Shown one piece after another: positions 36,172 through 45,843 of a stretch of DNA of 64,000 bases (position 1 is its first letter; every line of letters starts with the position of its first letter). The position numbers and the translations under genes were made by a program. Origin of the DNA: an uncultured Chloroflexales bacterium (GTDB lineage: Bacteria; Chloroflexota; Chloroflexia; Chloroflexales; Chloroflexaceae). The notes beneath the pieces were generated by a model. That model was not told the DNA's origin. It saw nothing but the letters and a program-made list of their open reading frames with translations, and made no database searches. The stretch is taken from positions 1 through 64,000 of the forward strand of contig CAKZSI010000007.1 of NCBI GenBank assembly GCA_937918935.1, read 5' to 3'.

Positions 36172-36840
36172 ATGACCACCTCCCAGGAACAAGTCGTGGC
36201 AACCGCGGTACAGCGGCTTGAGCAGCAATTCCCGCTGCATGCTCGCTTCGCGGCCCTGGAACCGGCGACCCGCAGGCTGTATCAGACCATTCTACGAGCA
36301 ATCGTACAGCGCGGCCAGCCCCTCGAAGGCACGGATTTCGCCGCGAATATGCCTGCCGAGCAACTCGAAGCCGCCCTCCAGCGCCTTAATCAGGACGATA
36401 TGATCATTCTCAATGCCGAAGGGCAGATCGTCGGCGCCTATCCGGTGACCCTCGAAGCCACCCCGCATCACCTGGTCGTCAACGGCGTTGGCATCAACGC
36501 CATGTGCGCGCTTGATGCCCTGACTGTCGGACCAATGTTTGATGCCGACGTGGAGATCAATTCGGCATGCCGTATGAGCGGCGAACCGATCCATATCCGC
36601 CAGAAGGGGCGCTCAATTCTCGAGGCCCGGCCTGCGAGCGCGCTGGTGGGCATTCGCTGGGCCGCGCCCACCACCTGCCACGCTGCACATAGCATGTGCA
36701 CCGAGATGATCTTTCTCAAGGATCAGGATAAGGCCAGGGAGTGGCAGTCCGGTGATACTGAATACACCGGTCTCTTCAGTCTGGAGGAAACGGTAGCGTT
36801 TGGGGATGCCTTCTTTACCCCACTGCTGGCCGATTCTTAG
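36172..36840 (+). CDS. merB: MerB-like organomercurial lyase
   Basis: A 222-residue alkylmercury-lyase-family protein. The catalytic Cys and Asp are in AMCALDALTVG near residue 110, and the second catalytic Cys fits HSMCTEMIFL near residue 183, matching the Cys96/Asp99/Cys159 arrangement of R831b MerB. The C-terminal LFSLEETVAFGDAFFTPLL also fits. No merA, merT, merP or merR is present. Additional residues (RWAAPTTCHAAH) add a third cysteine near the site. A 17-codon frame (36122-36175) ends on the merB ATG and could couple translation. Substrate may be an organomercurial or another organometal. Confidence 0.78.
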   Translation: MTTSQEQVVATAVQRLEQQFPLHARFAALEPATRRLYQTILRAIVQRGQPLEGTDFAANMPAEQLEAALQRLNQDDMIILNAEGQIVGAYPVTLEATPHHLVVNGVGINAMCALDALTVGPMFDADVEINSACRMSGEPIHIRQKGRSILEARPASALVGIRWAAPTTCHAAHSMCTEMIFLKDQDKAREWQSGDTEYTGLFSLEETVAFGDAFFTPLLADS

Positions 36841-36983
36841 CAGTGCGTCGGTCACGTCCTTGAAAGCGAGGGACGGAAAGGAGTGATCCTTCCCATCCCT
36901 CGCTTTCTGGTTAAATAACCACAACCTTATGATAGTATTGGTCCAGTTGCTTGATGAACCCCCTCCCATTTCAGAACAACACG

Positions 36984-36992
36984 TGGTATAAT
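36984..36992 (+). promoter_or_regulatory. Extended -10 promoter of the cbiR-mut operon
   Basis: TGGTATAAT is a perfect extended -10 element, 30 bases upstream of the cobalamin riboswitch. No matching -35 hexamer is seen at the right distance, which is acceptable for extended -10 promoters. Confidence 0.65.
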
Positions 36993-37021
36993 CCCGCATC
37001 ACCCGTACCCGTACAACTCAC

Positions 37022-37148
37022 CGTCGCGGTGACCCGATAGCCCGGATGCCAGGGCGTAAAGGTGGAAGCTGGTGCGAGTCCAGCGCTGTGCCGCAACTGT
37101 AACCGGGCGTTCCATCGAACGCCGGAAGCCAGGACGCCTGCCGCGATG
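37022..37148 (+). ncRNA. Cobalamin riboswitch 1
   Basis: A P1-type closing stem pairs CGTCGCGG (37022-37029) with CCGCGATG (37141-37148). Inside are the conserved core AAAGGTGGAAGCTGGTGCGA, the CCGCAACTGTAACC (B12-box-like) segment and GGAAGCCAGGACGCC. It is almost identical to the riboswitch at 55621-55748. Unlike that one, no hairpin with a T-run follows; a degenerate hairpin (37247-37251 with 37267-37271) is the only analogue. It precedes cbiR and the methylmalonyl-CoA mutase operon. Confidence 0.92.
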
Positions 37149-37180
37149 TTGTTTGTTTCACCCTTCTCGAGCCAGGGAGG

Positions 37181-37204
37181 ATGAACATGACCCACGCCCC
37201 GTGA
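37181..37204 (+). CDS. Possible riboswitch leader peptide 1
   Basis: After the riboswitch, GGGAGG is followed by ATG codons at 37181 and 37187 and a stop at 37204, encoding seven residues (MNMTHAP) or five. The CGAGCCAGGGAGG block is shared with riboswitch 2, where a 21-codon frame follows. It may be a regulatory leader rather than a functional peptide. Confidence 0.35.
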   Translation: MNMTHAP

Positions 37205-37297
37205 CCGTCTCCCGCCTGATGGTCCCTCTAGACCGACCGTGTCGTGCCCCGTTGCTCGCCTGAGGCCGGGGTTCTGCATAGACCATCTGCGGGAGCC

Positions 37298-38302
37298 ATG
37301 CAACACCTGATCAACTTCTCAATCCACGCGATCCATATCGACCAGTTCGAGCGCGACTGGGAACAGGTTCGCGCCTTTGTCACCCGGTTGGGGCTTGACG
37401 GCATCGAGTTGCTGATCGGCGATGATTCGCCGCCTGATCTGCCGGCGGGCCTGGTTCGGGGTGTCCATCTGCCCTACTGGATCCGCTGGCTGGAGATCTG
37501 GCACGCCGGCGCCGATGCCGTTGTTTCCTCCGAGGAGCGCGAGTTCCTCGCCGGGGGCGCCCGCGATGCCTCGCACATGGTCGCCCTTCAGCGGCGTCTG
37601 TGGCGCCAGGCGGCGGCCCTGCGCCCTGAGTATGCCGTCTTTCACGTCAGTCACGTCACCCTGGAGGAGAGTTTTACCCGGCGCTACGCCTTCAGCGCCG
37701 AGGCGGTGGTCAATGCGACCATTGACCTGCTCAACGCCACGGCGGCAACCTTCCCCGGCGGCGAACCGCCGGTGCGCCTGTGGCTCGAGAACCTGTGGTG
37801 GCCCGGTCTGACATTTGCCGATCCGGGGCTGGCCGAGGCGTTCGTGCAACGCCTGTGCTTCGAGAACTGGGGCTTCGTGCTCGATACCGGCCACCTGATC
37901 AACACCTGCCCCGACGTGGCCGATGAAGATGCAGCAGTTGATCTGCTGCTCGAACGGCTGGACCGACTCTCCCCGGCAGTGCGGGCGCGGATCGAAGGGC
38001 TGCACCTCAGCCTCAGTCTCTCCGGCGCCTACCAGCGCAGCGACCCCGCGTTGCCCGACGGTTTCGCCGCGCTGCCCTTCGCCGAACGGTACGTCCTGGC
38101 CCGCGACCACGTGGCGCGGATCGACGAGCACCGGCCCTTCACCACCCCGCGCTGCCGCGAGATCGTGGCCGCTGCGCACCCCAGAGTCATTACGCACGAA
38201 CTGTTGCGGCTCGACCGCGCTGAACTCGAACGCAACCTCGGCATCCAGTCCTGCGCCCTTGCTGGCGCGCCCCTCACGGGAGGCTTCCATGCTACGCTGT
38301 GA
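37298..38302 (+). CDS. cbiR: CbiR-like cobamide-remodelling hydrolase
   Basis: A 334-residue TIM-barrel protein of the AP-endonuclease/xylose-isomerase superfamily. Features are LGLDGIELLIGDD near residue 35, VRGVHLPYWIRWLEIW, FHVSHVTLEE, LWLENLWWPG, FVLDTGHLINT and VITHELLRLDR, with His, Glu and Asp residues suited to a metal site. CbiR enzymes, first described in Akkermansia muciniphila, cleave the nucleotide loop of cobamides so that the lower ligand can be replaced. The cobalamin riboswitch directly upstream and the B12-dependent mutase downstream support this call, which still rests on fold plus context. GGGAG precedes the ATG. Confidence 0.7.
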   Translation: MQHLINFSIHAIHIDQFERDWEQVRAFVTRLGLDGIELLIGDDSPPDLPAGLVRGVHLPYWIRWLEIWHAGADAVVSSEEREFLAGGARDASHMVALQRRLWRQAAALRPEYAVFHVSHVTLEESFTRRYAFSAEAVVNATIDLLNATAATFPGGEPPVRLWLENLWWPGLTFADPGLAEAFVQRLCFENWGFVLDTGHLINTCPDVADEDAAVDLLLERLDRLSPAVRARIEGLHLSLSLSGAYQRSDPALPDGFAALPFAERYVLARDHVARIDEHRPFTTPRCREIVAAAHPRVITHELLRLDRAELERNLGIQSCALAGAPLTGGFHATL

Positions 38303-38672
38303 TGTGAGCGATATCTGTACCGAGCTGGACAGGTTGCACGAACGCGTCCAGCGCAATCAGCAGGAGTTCGTCACCTGGATCCAGCGCGCCCCCGCATGCG
38401 CGCTGCACCTGCTCGAGCCGATCGCCGCCGATCGAGCCCGAGAATTGTCCCTTTCCCTACTGGCGAACGGGCTCAGTTTCGATTATGATCGTTGGGCGCA
38501 GGCTTCTATCACCGAGCGCATGTGCGCAATTGGCTTTCGCCGTGTCTCGCGGAACCATGACCTGTACGTGCGCCGAACCCGTGAAGGTTTTGAACTCTCG
38601 GATCTCTTCTCGACCGTGCGCATCGATCCGGAAGATCTAGAGGCGTTGCTCTTCAGCCTGCGCCATGTGTGA
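38289..38672 (+). CDS. Small hypothetical protein between cbiR and mutA
   Basis: A 127-residue protein, mostly helical, ending EGFELSDLFSTVRIDPEDLE then ALLFSLRHV. That tail follows the same G-x-x-L...hydrophobic...E-D-L-x-x-L pattern as the three small paralogs in the iron island, though overall similarity is low. GGGAGG lies five bases before the ATG at 38289, which overlaps the cbiR 3' end by 14 bases. Function unknown; operon position suggests cobamide or mutase support. Confidence 0.7.
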   Translation: MLRCDVSDICTELDRLHERVQRNQQEFVTWIQRAPACALHLLEPIAADRARELSLSLLANGLSFDYDRWAQASITERMCAIGFRRVSRNHDLYVRRTREGFELSDLFSTVRIDPEDLEALLFSLRHV

Positions 38673-38765
38673 TGGCCCGTCAGGGTCGCGCCAGGGGGCG
38701 CTCGGGGCGCACGGATCGAGCCCTGAGCACTGGCCGGCCCGCTTCGCCGATGAAGGAGTGGATCC

Positions 38766-40922
38766 ATGACCCAGGACATCCAGGCGACCAGCCCCGACGC
38801 CCCGGAGCGTCTCTTCGCCGAGTTTGAGCCCGCCAGCCCCGAAGCCTGGCGCGCCGCCGCCGAGAAGACGCTGAAGGGCGCACCGTTCGAGAAGCGGCTG
38901 TTGACGCGGACCTACGAGGGTATCACCCTGCAGCCCATTTATAACCTCGCCGACACCGCCAGCCTGCCCCACACCGCCTCGTTGCCCGGTCTGCCGGCGT
39001 ATGTGCGGGGCACGCGCGCGCTCGGCTACCTGATCCGCCCGTGGGAGGTGGCACAGGAGATGCTCTACCCGACTGCCGCCGAGGTCAACCAGGCCGTCCG
39101 CGAGGATCTGCCCCGTGGCCTGACCACCCTCCACGTGCGCCTGGATCAGGCGACCCTCCTGGGCCAGGACCCCGACCAGGCGCCACCTGAATCTGTTGGA
39201 CAGGGCGGCGCCTCGCTCGCCACGCACAACGATTTCACCACGCTCTTCACCGAGATCCCCCTGGCAAAGACCCCGATGCTGTTCGCCGCCGGGGCCACCG
39301 CTTTGCCGCTGGCCGCGCTGATCCTGGCCGCTGCCGAGGCCCAGGGCCTCAAACTCGGCAAGGTGCAGGGGTGCATCGGGGCCGACCCCCTGGGCGCCCT
39401 GGCGAGCGTCGGCGCGCTGCCCATCTCGCTCGAACGGAGCTACGACACCATGGCCTGGCTGACGGCCTGGGCCGCGACCCATGCGCCCGGCCTGCGCACT
39501 ATTCAGGTCGAACTGCACCCCTACCACAACGGCGGCGCCAGCGCGGTGCAGGATCTGGCCTTCGCCCTGGCCACCGGCGTGGAGTATCTGCGCGCCATGC
39601 AGGCCCGCGGCCTGGACGTAGACACGGTGGCGCCGCGGATGCAGTTCGCCTTCTCCCTCGGCTCGTCCTTCTTCATCGAGATCGCTCGCCTGCGCGCTGC
39701 GCGTATGCTGTGGGCGCGCGTAGTCGCAGCCTTCGGCGGCAACGCCCAGGCCCAGAAGCTGCGCCTGCACGGGCGCACCTCGGCCTGGACCAAGACCCGC
39801 GCTGACGCCTACAACAATATGCTGCGCGCCACCGCCGAGGCCTTCGCCGGGGTGATGGGCGGCTGCGACAGCCTCCACGTCAGCCCCTTCGACGAGGCCA
39901 TCGGCCTGCCCGATGAGTTCTCGCGGCGCATCGCCCGCAACGTGCAGATCATTCTGGAACAGGAGTGCAACTTCTACCGCCTGGTGGACCCTGCCGGCGG
40001 CTCGGCGGCGGTGGAGACGCTGACCGACGAGATCGCCCGCGAGGCCTGGGCGCTCTTCCAGCGCATCGAGGAGCAGGGCGGCATGGCCGCGGCCCTGGCT
40101 GCGGGCTTCCCACAGGCGCAGGTGGCCTCCGTCCGCGTCGAGCGCATGAACCAGATCGCCCTGCGCCGCGAGGTGATCGTCGGCGCCAATATGTACGTCA
40201 ACCTCAAGGAGCAGCCCTTCACTGCCCGCGCGGTGGACCACGCCGCGCTGCACGCGGAGCGCACCGAGGCCCTGCAACGCTTCCGCGCTGGCGCCGACGC
40301 CCGGGCCGCCCTCGAGGAACTGGCCCGCGCCATGGCCGCCGCGCCCGAGCAGGCCATGCCGGCGGCCATCGCCGCTGCCCGCGCCGGCGCGACCCTGGGG
40401 GCGCTGACCGCCGCCCTGGCCGCTGGCGGTGACGCCGGCATCACCGTCGAACCCATCGCCGCCCATCGCGGGGCCGAGCAGTTCGAGGCCCTGCAAGCCG
40501 CTGCCGCGCAATTTGCCGCCCGCACCGGCTCGCGCCCGAAGGTATTTCTTGCTACAATGGGTCCAGTCTCGCAACATAAGGCCCGCGCCGATTTTTCGAC
40601 TGGCTTCTTCGAGGCCGGCGGCTTCCAGGTGATCGCCGGCCCCGGTTTCCAGACCGTCGAGGAGGCGGCTCAGGCCGCCCAGGCCTCGGGGGCCTCGATT
40701 ACGGTCATCTGTTCGACCGACGAGACCTACCCCGAGCTTGTGCCGCCACTCGTGCGGCTGCTCAAGCAAGGACAACCCGACATGACCGTGGTGCTGGCCG
40801 GTTACCCGGCCGAACAGATCGAAGCGCACCGCGCGGCGGGCGTTGACGAGTTCATCCACCTGCGCGCTGATTGCTACGCGACCCTGGCCCGGCTTCAGCA
40901 GTTGAAAGGAGTGGCCCTGTGA
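38766..40922 (+). CDS. mutA: Methylmalonyl-CoA mutase small subunit
   Basis: A 718-residue protein with a TIM-barrel CoA-binding domain ([40 protein letters not shown]) and a C-terminal flavodoxin-like domain. Where catalytic subunits have D-x-H-x-x-G, this protein has [14 protein letters not shown], so it does not bind cobalamin, as expected for the small subunit. AAGGAG is eight bases before the ATG. The stop codon overlaps the GTG start of mutB (GTGA). Confidence 0.93.
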   Translation: MTQDIQATSPDAPERLFAEFEPASPEAWRAAAEKTLKGAPFEKRLLTRTYEGITLQPIYNLADTASLPHTASLPGLPAYVRGTRALGYLIRPWEVAQEMLYPTAAEVNQAVREDLPRGLTTLHVRLDQATLLGQDPDQAPPESVGQGGASLATHNDFTTLFTEIPLAKTPMLFAAGATALPLAALILAAAEAQGLKLGKVQGCIGADPLGALASVGALPISLERSYDTMAWLTAWAATHAPGLRTIQVELHPYHNGGASAVQDLAFALATGVEYLRAMQARGLDVDTVAPRMQFAFSLGSSFFIEIARLRAARMLWARVVAAFGGNAQAQKLRLHGRTSAWTKTRADAYNNMLRATAEAFAGVMGGCDSLHVSPFDEAIGLPDEFSRRIARNVQIILEQECNFYRLVDPAGGSAAVETLTDEIAREAWALFQRIEEQGGMAAALAAGFPQAQVASVRVERMNQIALRREVIVGANMYVNLKEQPFTARAVDHAALHAERTEALQRFRAGADARAALEELARAMAAAPEQAMPAAIAAARAGATLGALTAALAAGGDAGITVEPIAAHRGAEQFEALQAAAAQFAARTGSRPKVFLATMGPVSQHKARADFSTGFFEAGGFQVIAGPGFQTVEEAAQAAQASGASITVICSTDETYPELVPPLVRLLKQGQPDMTVVLAGYPAEQIEAHRAAGVDEFIHLRADCYATLARLQQLKGVAL

Positions 40923-43159
40923 CCACCCCCGATTTCACCAAAATTGCCTACCGCGACGACGCCGCCGCGCCCGACCTGGCGCAGTGGCGCGCCCTGGCCG
41001 AGCAGGAGGCCGGGCAACCCCTCGAGAACCTGGTCTGGCGGACAATGGAGCAGATTGATGTCAAGCCGCTCTACACCGCCGCCGACCTCGAGGGCCTCGA
41101 GCACCTCGGCTTCACCGCTGGCATCCCGCCCTACCTGCGCGGGCCGTACCCGACCATGTACGTCACTCAGCCCTGGACGGTGCGCCAGTACGCCGGCTTT
41201 TCGACTGCCGAAGAGAGCAACGCCTTCTACCGGCGCAACCTGGCCATGGGCCAGAAGGGCCTCTCGGTGGCCTTCGACCTGGCCACCCACCGCGGCTATG
41301 ACTCGGACCATCCCCGTGTCGTCGGCGACGTGGGCAAAGCGGGCGTGGCGATCGACTCGATCCTCGACATGAAAATCCTCTTCGACGGCATCCCGCTCGA
41401 TCAGATGTCGGTCTCGATGACCATGAACGGCGCAGTGATCCCGGTGATGGCCTTCTATATTGTCGCCGCCGAGGAGCAGGGCGTGCGCCAGGACCAGCTC
41501 ACTGGCACCATCCAGAATGACATTCTGAAAGAGTACATGGTGCGCAACACCTACATCTACCCCCCCGAGCCCTCGATGCGCATCATCGCCGATATCTTCG
41601 CCTACACCGCGAAGCACATGCCCAGATTCAACAGCATCAGCATCTCCGGCTACCACATGCAGGAGGCCGGGGCCACCGCCGATCTGGAACTGGGCTACAC
41701 CCTGGCCGATGGGCTGGAGTATGTGCGCGCCGGCATCAAGGCAGGGATGCCAATTGACCGCTTCGCGCCGCGTCTCTCCTTCTTCTGGGCCATCGGCATG
41801 AACTACTTCATGGAAGTAGCCAAGATGCGCGCCGGGCGCCTGCTCTGGGCCAAGATCATCAAGCAGTTCGACCCCAGAGACGATAAGTCCCTGGCCCTGC
41901 GCACCCACTGCCAGACCTCGGGCTGGAGCCTGACCGAGCAGGACCCCTTCAACAACGTGGCCCGCACCTGCATCGAGGCCATGGCCGCGGCCCTGGGCCA
42001 CACCCAGTCGCTGCACACCAACTCGCTTGACGAAGCCATCGCCCTGCCCACAGACTTCTCGGCCCGTATCGCCCGCAACACCCAGCTCTTCCTCCAGGAA
42101 GAGACCGGGATCTGCAAGGTTGTGGACCCCTGGGGCGGCTCTTACTACCTGGAGAGCCTCACCGACAAACTGGCGCGGCGCGCCTGGGCCCACATTCAGG
42201 AGGTCGAGTCCCTCGGCGGCATGGCCAGAGCCATCGAGGCCGGGCTGCCCAAGCTGCGCATCGAGGAGGCCGCCGCGCGCCGCCAGGCCCACATCGACTC
42301 GGGGCAGGAGACCATCGTCGGGGTGAACAAGTACCGCCTGGCCTCCGAGCCGCCGCTGGAGATCCTCGAGGTGGACAACACCGCCGTGCGCCAGGCCCAG
42401 ATCGAGCGCCTCAAGAAGCTGCGCGCCGAGCGCGACGAGGCCCGGACGCAGGCGGCGCTGAACGCCCTGACCCGCGTGGCCGAGACCGGCGAGGGCAACC
42501 TGCTCGAGGCGGCCATCGAGGCGGCACGGGCGCGGGCCACCCTGGGTGAGATCTCGATGGCCATGGAGCGGGTCTTCGGCCGCTACAAAGCCACCATCCG
42601 CGCCATCTCGGGCATCTACAGCAGTGAGTACAGCGACGCCGAGCAAATCAACCGCGTGCGTGCCCTGGCCGATGCCTTCGCCCACGAAGAGGGCCGGCGT
42701 CCGCGTATCCTGGTGGCCAAGATCGGCCAGGACGGCCACGACCGCGGGGCCAAGGTGGTCGCCACCGCCTTCGCCGATATGGGCTTCGACGTGGACATCG
42801 GCTCGCTCTTCCAGACCCCGGAGGAGGTGGCCCGCCAGGCGGTGGAAAACGACGTCCACGTGGTGGGGATCAGTTCGCTGGCCGCCGGCCACAAGACCCT
42901 GCTGCCGCAACTGGTTGAAGAGTTGCGCAAGCTCGGTCGCGAGGATATCGTGGTGATCATCGGCGGAGTGATCCCGGCGCAGGACTACGCCTTCCTCCGC
43001 GAGCATGGCGCAGCGCTGATCTTCGGGCCGGGCACCATCATTCCCATCGCCGCCGAGAAGCTGCTCAATGAACTGCGCCGCCGGCTCCACGCGAGCGAGA
43101 CGACGACGGAGAGCGATCCGGCCCTCTCGGCGAGCGCCGAGGCAAGGAACGACCCATGA
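40919..43159 (+). CDS. mutB: Methylmalonyl-CoA mutase large catalytic subunit
   Basis: A 746-residue AdoCbl-dependent mutase interconverting (R)-methylmalonyl-CoA and succinyl-CoA. Features are LPxRxGPYPTMY as [20 protein letters not shown], the barrel segment [20 protein letters not shown], and the cobalamin-binding motif [18 protein letters not shown] with the axial His. I chose the GTG at 40919: AAGGAG lies eight bases upstream and it overlaps the mutA stop. In Chloroflexota this enzyme serves propionyl-CoA metabolism and, in some species, the 3-hydroxypropionate bicycle. Confidence 0.96.
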   Translation: MTTPDFTKIAYRDDAAAPDLAQWRALAEQEAGQPLENLVWRTMEQIDVKPLYTAADLEGLEHLGFTAGIPPYLRGPYPTMYVTQPWTVRQYAGFSTAEESNAFYRRNLAMGQKGLSVAFDLATHRGYDSDHPRVVGDVGKAGVAIDSILDMKILFDGIPLDQMSVSMTMNGAVIPVMAFYIVAAEEQGVRQDQLTGTIQNDILKEYMVRNTYIYPPEPSMRIIADIFAYTAKHMPRFNSISISGYHMQEAGATADLELGYTLADGLEYVRAGIKAGMPIDRFAPRLSFFWAIGMNYFMEVAKMRAGRLLWAKIIKQFDPRDDKSLALRTHCQTSGWSLTEQDPFNNVARTCIEAMAAALGHTQSLHTNSLDEAIALPTDFSARIARNTQLFLQEETGICKVVDPWGGSYYLESLTDKLARRAWAHIQEVESLGGMARAIEAGLPKLRIEEAAARRQAHIDSGQETIVGVNKYRLASEPPLEILEVDNTAVRQAQIERLKKLRAERDEARTQAALNALTRVAETGEGNLLEAAIEAARARATLGEISMAMERVFGRYKATIRAISGIYSSEYSDAEQINRVRALADAFAHEEGRRPRILVAKIGQDGHDRGAKVVATAFADMGFDVDIGSLFQTPEEVARQAVENDVHVVGISSLAAGHKTLLPQLVEELRKLGREDIVVIIGGVIPAQDYAFLREHGAALIFGPGTIIPIAAEKLLNELRRRLHASETTTESDPALSASAEARNDP

Positions 43160-44298
43160 GCAACGGCAGGCATCGCCCCGAGTGGCAACCGGCCACGCCG
43201 CCGAAGGACGCGGTCTTCGCCTCGTCGGTGATGGACGGCGTGGCCGGCGGCCACGACGGGCTTCCCGGTCAGAGCAGCGGCGCGGGTTCAAAACCGGTGG
43301 CGCGACGCCGTCACCTGACGGTCCCCGATTACGTTGAGGGGGTGCGCGCCGGCGACCGTACCATCCTGGCCCGGGCCATTACGCTGATCGAGAGCAACGC
43401 GCCAGGGCACCTGGCCCAGGCCCAGGAGGTGTTGCAGGCCCTGCTGCCCTATACCGGCGGGGCCCTGCGCGTCGGCATCACCGGCGTGCCGGGGGTGGGC
43501 AAGAGCACCTTCATCGAAGCCCTGGGGGTGATGCTCTGCGAACGGGGCCATCACGTCGCCGTTCTGGCGGTGGACCCGTCCAGCAGCGTCACCCGCGGCA
43601 GCATCCTCGGCGACAAGACGCGCATGGAGACCCTGTCGCGGCACCCCAACGCCTACATCCGCCCCTCGCCCACCGGCGGCAGCCTCGGCGGCGTCACCCG
43701 TAAGAGCCGCGAGACCATGCTGGTCTGCGAGGCGGCGGGCTTCGACGTGATCCTGGTCGAAACCGTGGGCGTCGGCCAGAGCGAGACCGCCGTGCGCGGC
43801 ATGGTGGACTTCTTCCTGCTACTGATGCTGGCGGGGGCGGGCGACGAGTTGCAGGGCATCAAGAAGGGCATCATGGAACTGGCCGACGCCCTGGTGATCA
43901 CCAAGGCCGACGGCGAGAACCGCATCCGCGCCATGTCCGCCCAGGCCGATTACAACAAGGCCCTGCACTACCTGGCCCCCGCCACCCCCGGCTGGAAGAC
44001 CCGCGCCCGCATCTGCTCGGCGGTGACCGGCGAGGGGATCGCCGAGATCTGGGCGGAGATCGAGCGCTTCCGCGAGGTCACCAGTGCCTCGGGCGTCTTT
44101 GAGGAGCGGCGGCGCCAGCAAACCCGCGACTGGCTCCATGCGCTCATCGAGGATTACCTGCGCTCGCGCTTCTTCAACCACCCGGCGGTGAAGGCGCACC
44201 TGCCGGAGATTGAGGCCGCGGTCGTTGCCGGGACTCTTCCGGTGACGGCGGGGGCCCGGGCCCTGGCTCAGACGTTTGAGGAGGCGGCCAATGGCTGA
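43156..44298 (+). CDS. meaB: MeaB/ArgK GTPase chaperone of methylmalonyl-CoA mutase
   Basis: A 380-residue G3E GTPase. Walker A is [15 protein letters not shown], followed by [30 protein letters not shown] and VITKADGEN. MeaB gates cofactor loading and protects the mutase from inactivation. The first 45 residues, before [15 protein letters not shown], are a low-complexity extension not usual in MeaB. It overlaps mutB by four bases (ATGA). Confidence 0.95.
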   Translation: MSNGRHRPEWQPATPPKDAVFASSVMDGVAGGHDGLPGQSSGAGSKPVARRRHLTVPDYVEGVRAGDRTILARAITLIESNAPGHLAQAQEVLQALLPYTGGALRVGITGVPGVGKSTFIEALGVMLCERGHHVAVLAVDPSSSVTRGSILGDKTRMETLSRHPNAYIRPSPTGGSLGGVTRKSRETMLVCEAAGFDVILVETVGVGQSETAVRGMVDFFLLLMLAGAGDELQGIKKGIMELADALVITKADGENRIRAMSAQADYNKALHYLAPATPGWKTRARICSAVTGEGIAEIWAEIERFREVTSASGVFEERRRQQTRDWLHALIEDYLRSRFFNHPAVKAHLPEIEAAVVAGTLPVTAGARALAQTFEEAANG

Positions 44299-44704
44299 GG
44301 CCAACCGCGCCGAAACGCGCATGGTCCTGCCGATTTTCCCCGCCGACACCAATCACTACCGAACGCTGTTTGGCGGTCAGGCGGTGGCCTGGATCGACCA
44401 GGCAGCGTTCATCTGTGCGACGCGCTGGTGCCGGCGCAAGGTGGTGACTGTGCACATCGGCGAGGTCAACTTCCACTACCCCGTGCGCGAGGGGTCGATC
44501 GTCGAACTGATTGCGCGCCTCAAACGCACCGGGCGCACTTCGATGCACGTCGCCGTCGAGATGTGGTGGGAGCCGATGGACCGTGACGAACGGGTGCTGG
44601 CTTGCCAGGCCGACTGCGTCCTGGTGGCCCTCGACGACGAGGATCACCCGGTCGCTGTGCCCCAGTTGCCGGCGGCCGGGGCGGAAGGACCGGCGCGACG
44701 GTAG
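44291..44704 (+). CDS. Acyl-CoA thioesterase (hotdog fold)
   Basis: A 137-residue YciA-like thioesterase. It has FPADTNHYRTLFGGQAVAWIDQAAFI with the catalytic Asp, VVTVHIGEVNFHYPVREGSI, and a CoA-binding strand pattern GRTSMHVAVEMW. It overlaps meaB by eight bases with GAGGAGG upstream. It may release CoA from methylmalonyl-, propionyl- or succinyl-CoA made in the same pathway; the substrate is unknown. Confidence 0.85.
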   Translation: MAEANRAETRMVLPIFPADTNHYRTLFGGQAVAWIDQAAFICATRWCRRKVVTVHIGEVNFHYPVREGSIVELIARLKRTGRTSMHVAVEMWWEPMDRDERVLACQADCVLVALDDEDHPVAVPQLPAAGAEGPARR

Positions 44705-44745
44705 AGACAGGGGGGAACCAGGTTTTCCCGTAGTTTCCAGACCTT

Positions 44746-44887
44746 TCGTCTGTGAACCAGGTTATGTGCCGTACCCACCCCCTCCCCAACCCTCCCTCGC
44801 TGGTGGAGGAGGTCCGACACCTCCCCCCAACGGGGGGAGGCTGGAAGGGGGACAGAAAGGCCAGGAAACTCACTTCACAGACTACCA
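44746..44887. mobile_element. MITE-like element, copy 2
   Basis: Terminal repeats TCGTCTGTGAA (44746-44756) and TTCACAGACTA (44874-44884) match the ends of copy 1 at 27786-27932, and the interior shares the CCCCCTCCC...CTCCCCCC-ACGGGGG-AGG hairpin and the GGAAACTCAC block. It is non-coding. The rest of the 375-base gap after the thioesterase gene shows only a palindrome at 44710-44730. Confidence 0.6.
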
Positions 44888-45079
44888 TTTACCGCAGAGC
44901 ACGCAGAGGATGAGCTTTTTGAAGCCGTTTGCTCCCCTCCGCGCTCTCGACGGTACGAACGTGTTCGGTAGATGTGAACACGATCGGTTTCCCCGCCCCA
45001 ACACGGGGGTGTCGCGGGACTGGCCCTTCCCGGCCCCCTTTACGCCAGGATTGGCGACCCGGTTCACTCCGAGGCAGGC

Positions 45080-45499
45080 ATGGACCTGTGCCAACCAGTT
45101 GAGTTGCGTCCTGATGCGCACCGTCGCCTCGTACCACGAGGCGCCTCTGGTTTGCGCGGCATCGTGTCCGTCGTTGCCGTGATCGTCGCCATCAACCTCG
45201 GACTGCTCGGCCCGCTCTGCTGCGTCATTCACTGCGCTTTACGCTCCCTGATTGTGGAGCGGCCGGCGATCAGCTACTTCCTCTGTGGCGAGCACGGAAA
45301 GACGAGCGCGCAAGCAGCGTCCGACAACCGTCCCGCCCCCCCTTCCCCACGCGCCCTCTACGAGGCGCTGACCCGGACGGCGCTGCTGATCGGCCCGCTC
45401 AGCCTCCTGATCGCCGTTCTGGCGACCCCTCCACGCCATCGCCGCGCTTCGTTCGCCCTGGCGCCCCCGACGCCGCCTCCGCGCCTTTTCGGCATTTAA
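45080..45499 (+). CDS. Small two-helix membrane protein, copy A
   Basis: A 139-residue protein with hydrophobic helices at about residues 28-50 and 98-113. It shares a striking pattern with the protein at 54986-55387: LGLL-x-PL-x-CVIHC, VERPA-x-x-x-F-x-CGEH, PRALYE, then PPTPPPRL at the C-terminus. The paired Cys/His motifs (CVIHC and CGEH) suggest metal or redox chemistry near the membrane face. Copy B heads an MbnP/MbnH operon, so a copper link is possible. The start at 45080 is not well supported; GTG codons downstream are alternatives. Confidence 0.65.
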   Translation: MDLCQPVELRPDAHRRLVPRGASGLRGIVSVVAVIVAINLGLLGPLCCVIHCALRSLIVERPAISYFLCGEHGKTSAQAASDNRPAPPSPRALYEALTRTALLIGPLSLLIAVLATPPRHRRASFALAPPTPPPRLFGI

Positions 45500-45843
45500 G
45501 AGCCTATCCAGATAACCTGGTTATCCGATCCCTTTTCTGGGAGGGCTACGCCCTTCCAGCCCCGCCCCGAGGGGAGGGGCGTGGGGAAACCCGGTTTTCC
45601 CACTTACCCACAGGAGTTCTAAGTCCCCCCCTCCCTCTCCACCGCCGGTGGAGAGGGAGGGGGCAGGGGGGTGGGTGAGGACCCCTCGCCTTACCACGCC
45701 CATATCCGTCTGGAGAAAGACGGTAACGTGACCCTTGCGGGTTGTGCGCAGGTCCTGGAAGAGTTGTCCCCTCCCAGGAGAACGCGTTGTGAGTCCCGCT
45801 ACGGGGAATCCCGCTTCCCCAACAATGGCAAGGAGCAACGACC
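45500..45843. repeat. Repeat-rich gap before the DsrE-like gene
   Basis: A 344-base non-coding stretch. It opens with AGAGCCTATCCAGA, a repeat shared with 7645 and 46208. It also holds a GGGGAAACCCGGTTTTCCC palindrome (45583-45601), a 14-bp perfect hairpin (arms 45631-45644 and 45646-45659) and a GGGGAATCCCGCTTCCCC palindrome (45803-45820). No gene or promoter is evident. Confidence 0.65.

Noticed and set aside
38637-43291. Two minus-strand frames of 740 and 798 codons opposite mutA and mutB
   Set aside because: Complement artefacts of methylmalonyl-CoA mutase genes; Gly/Val/Asp/His-rich with no domain.
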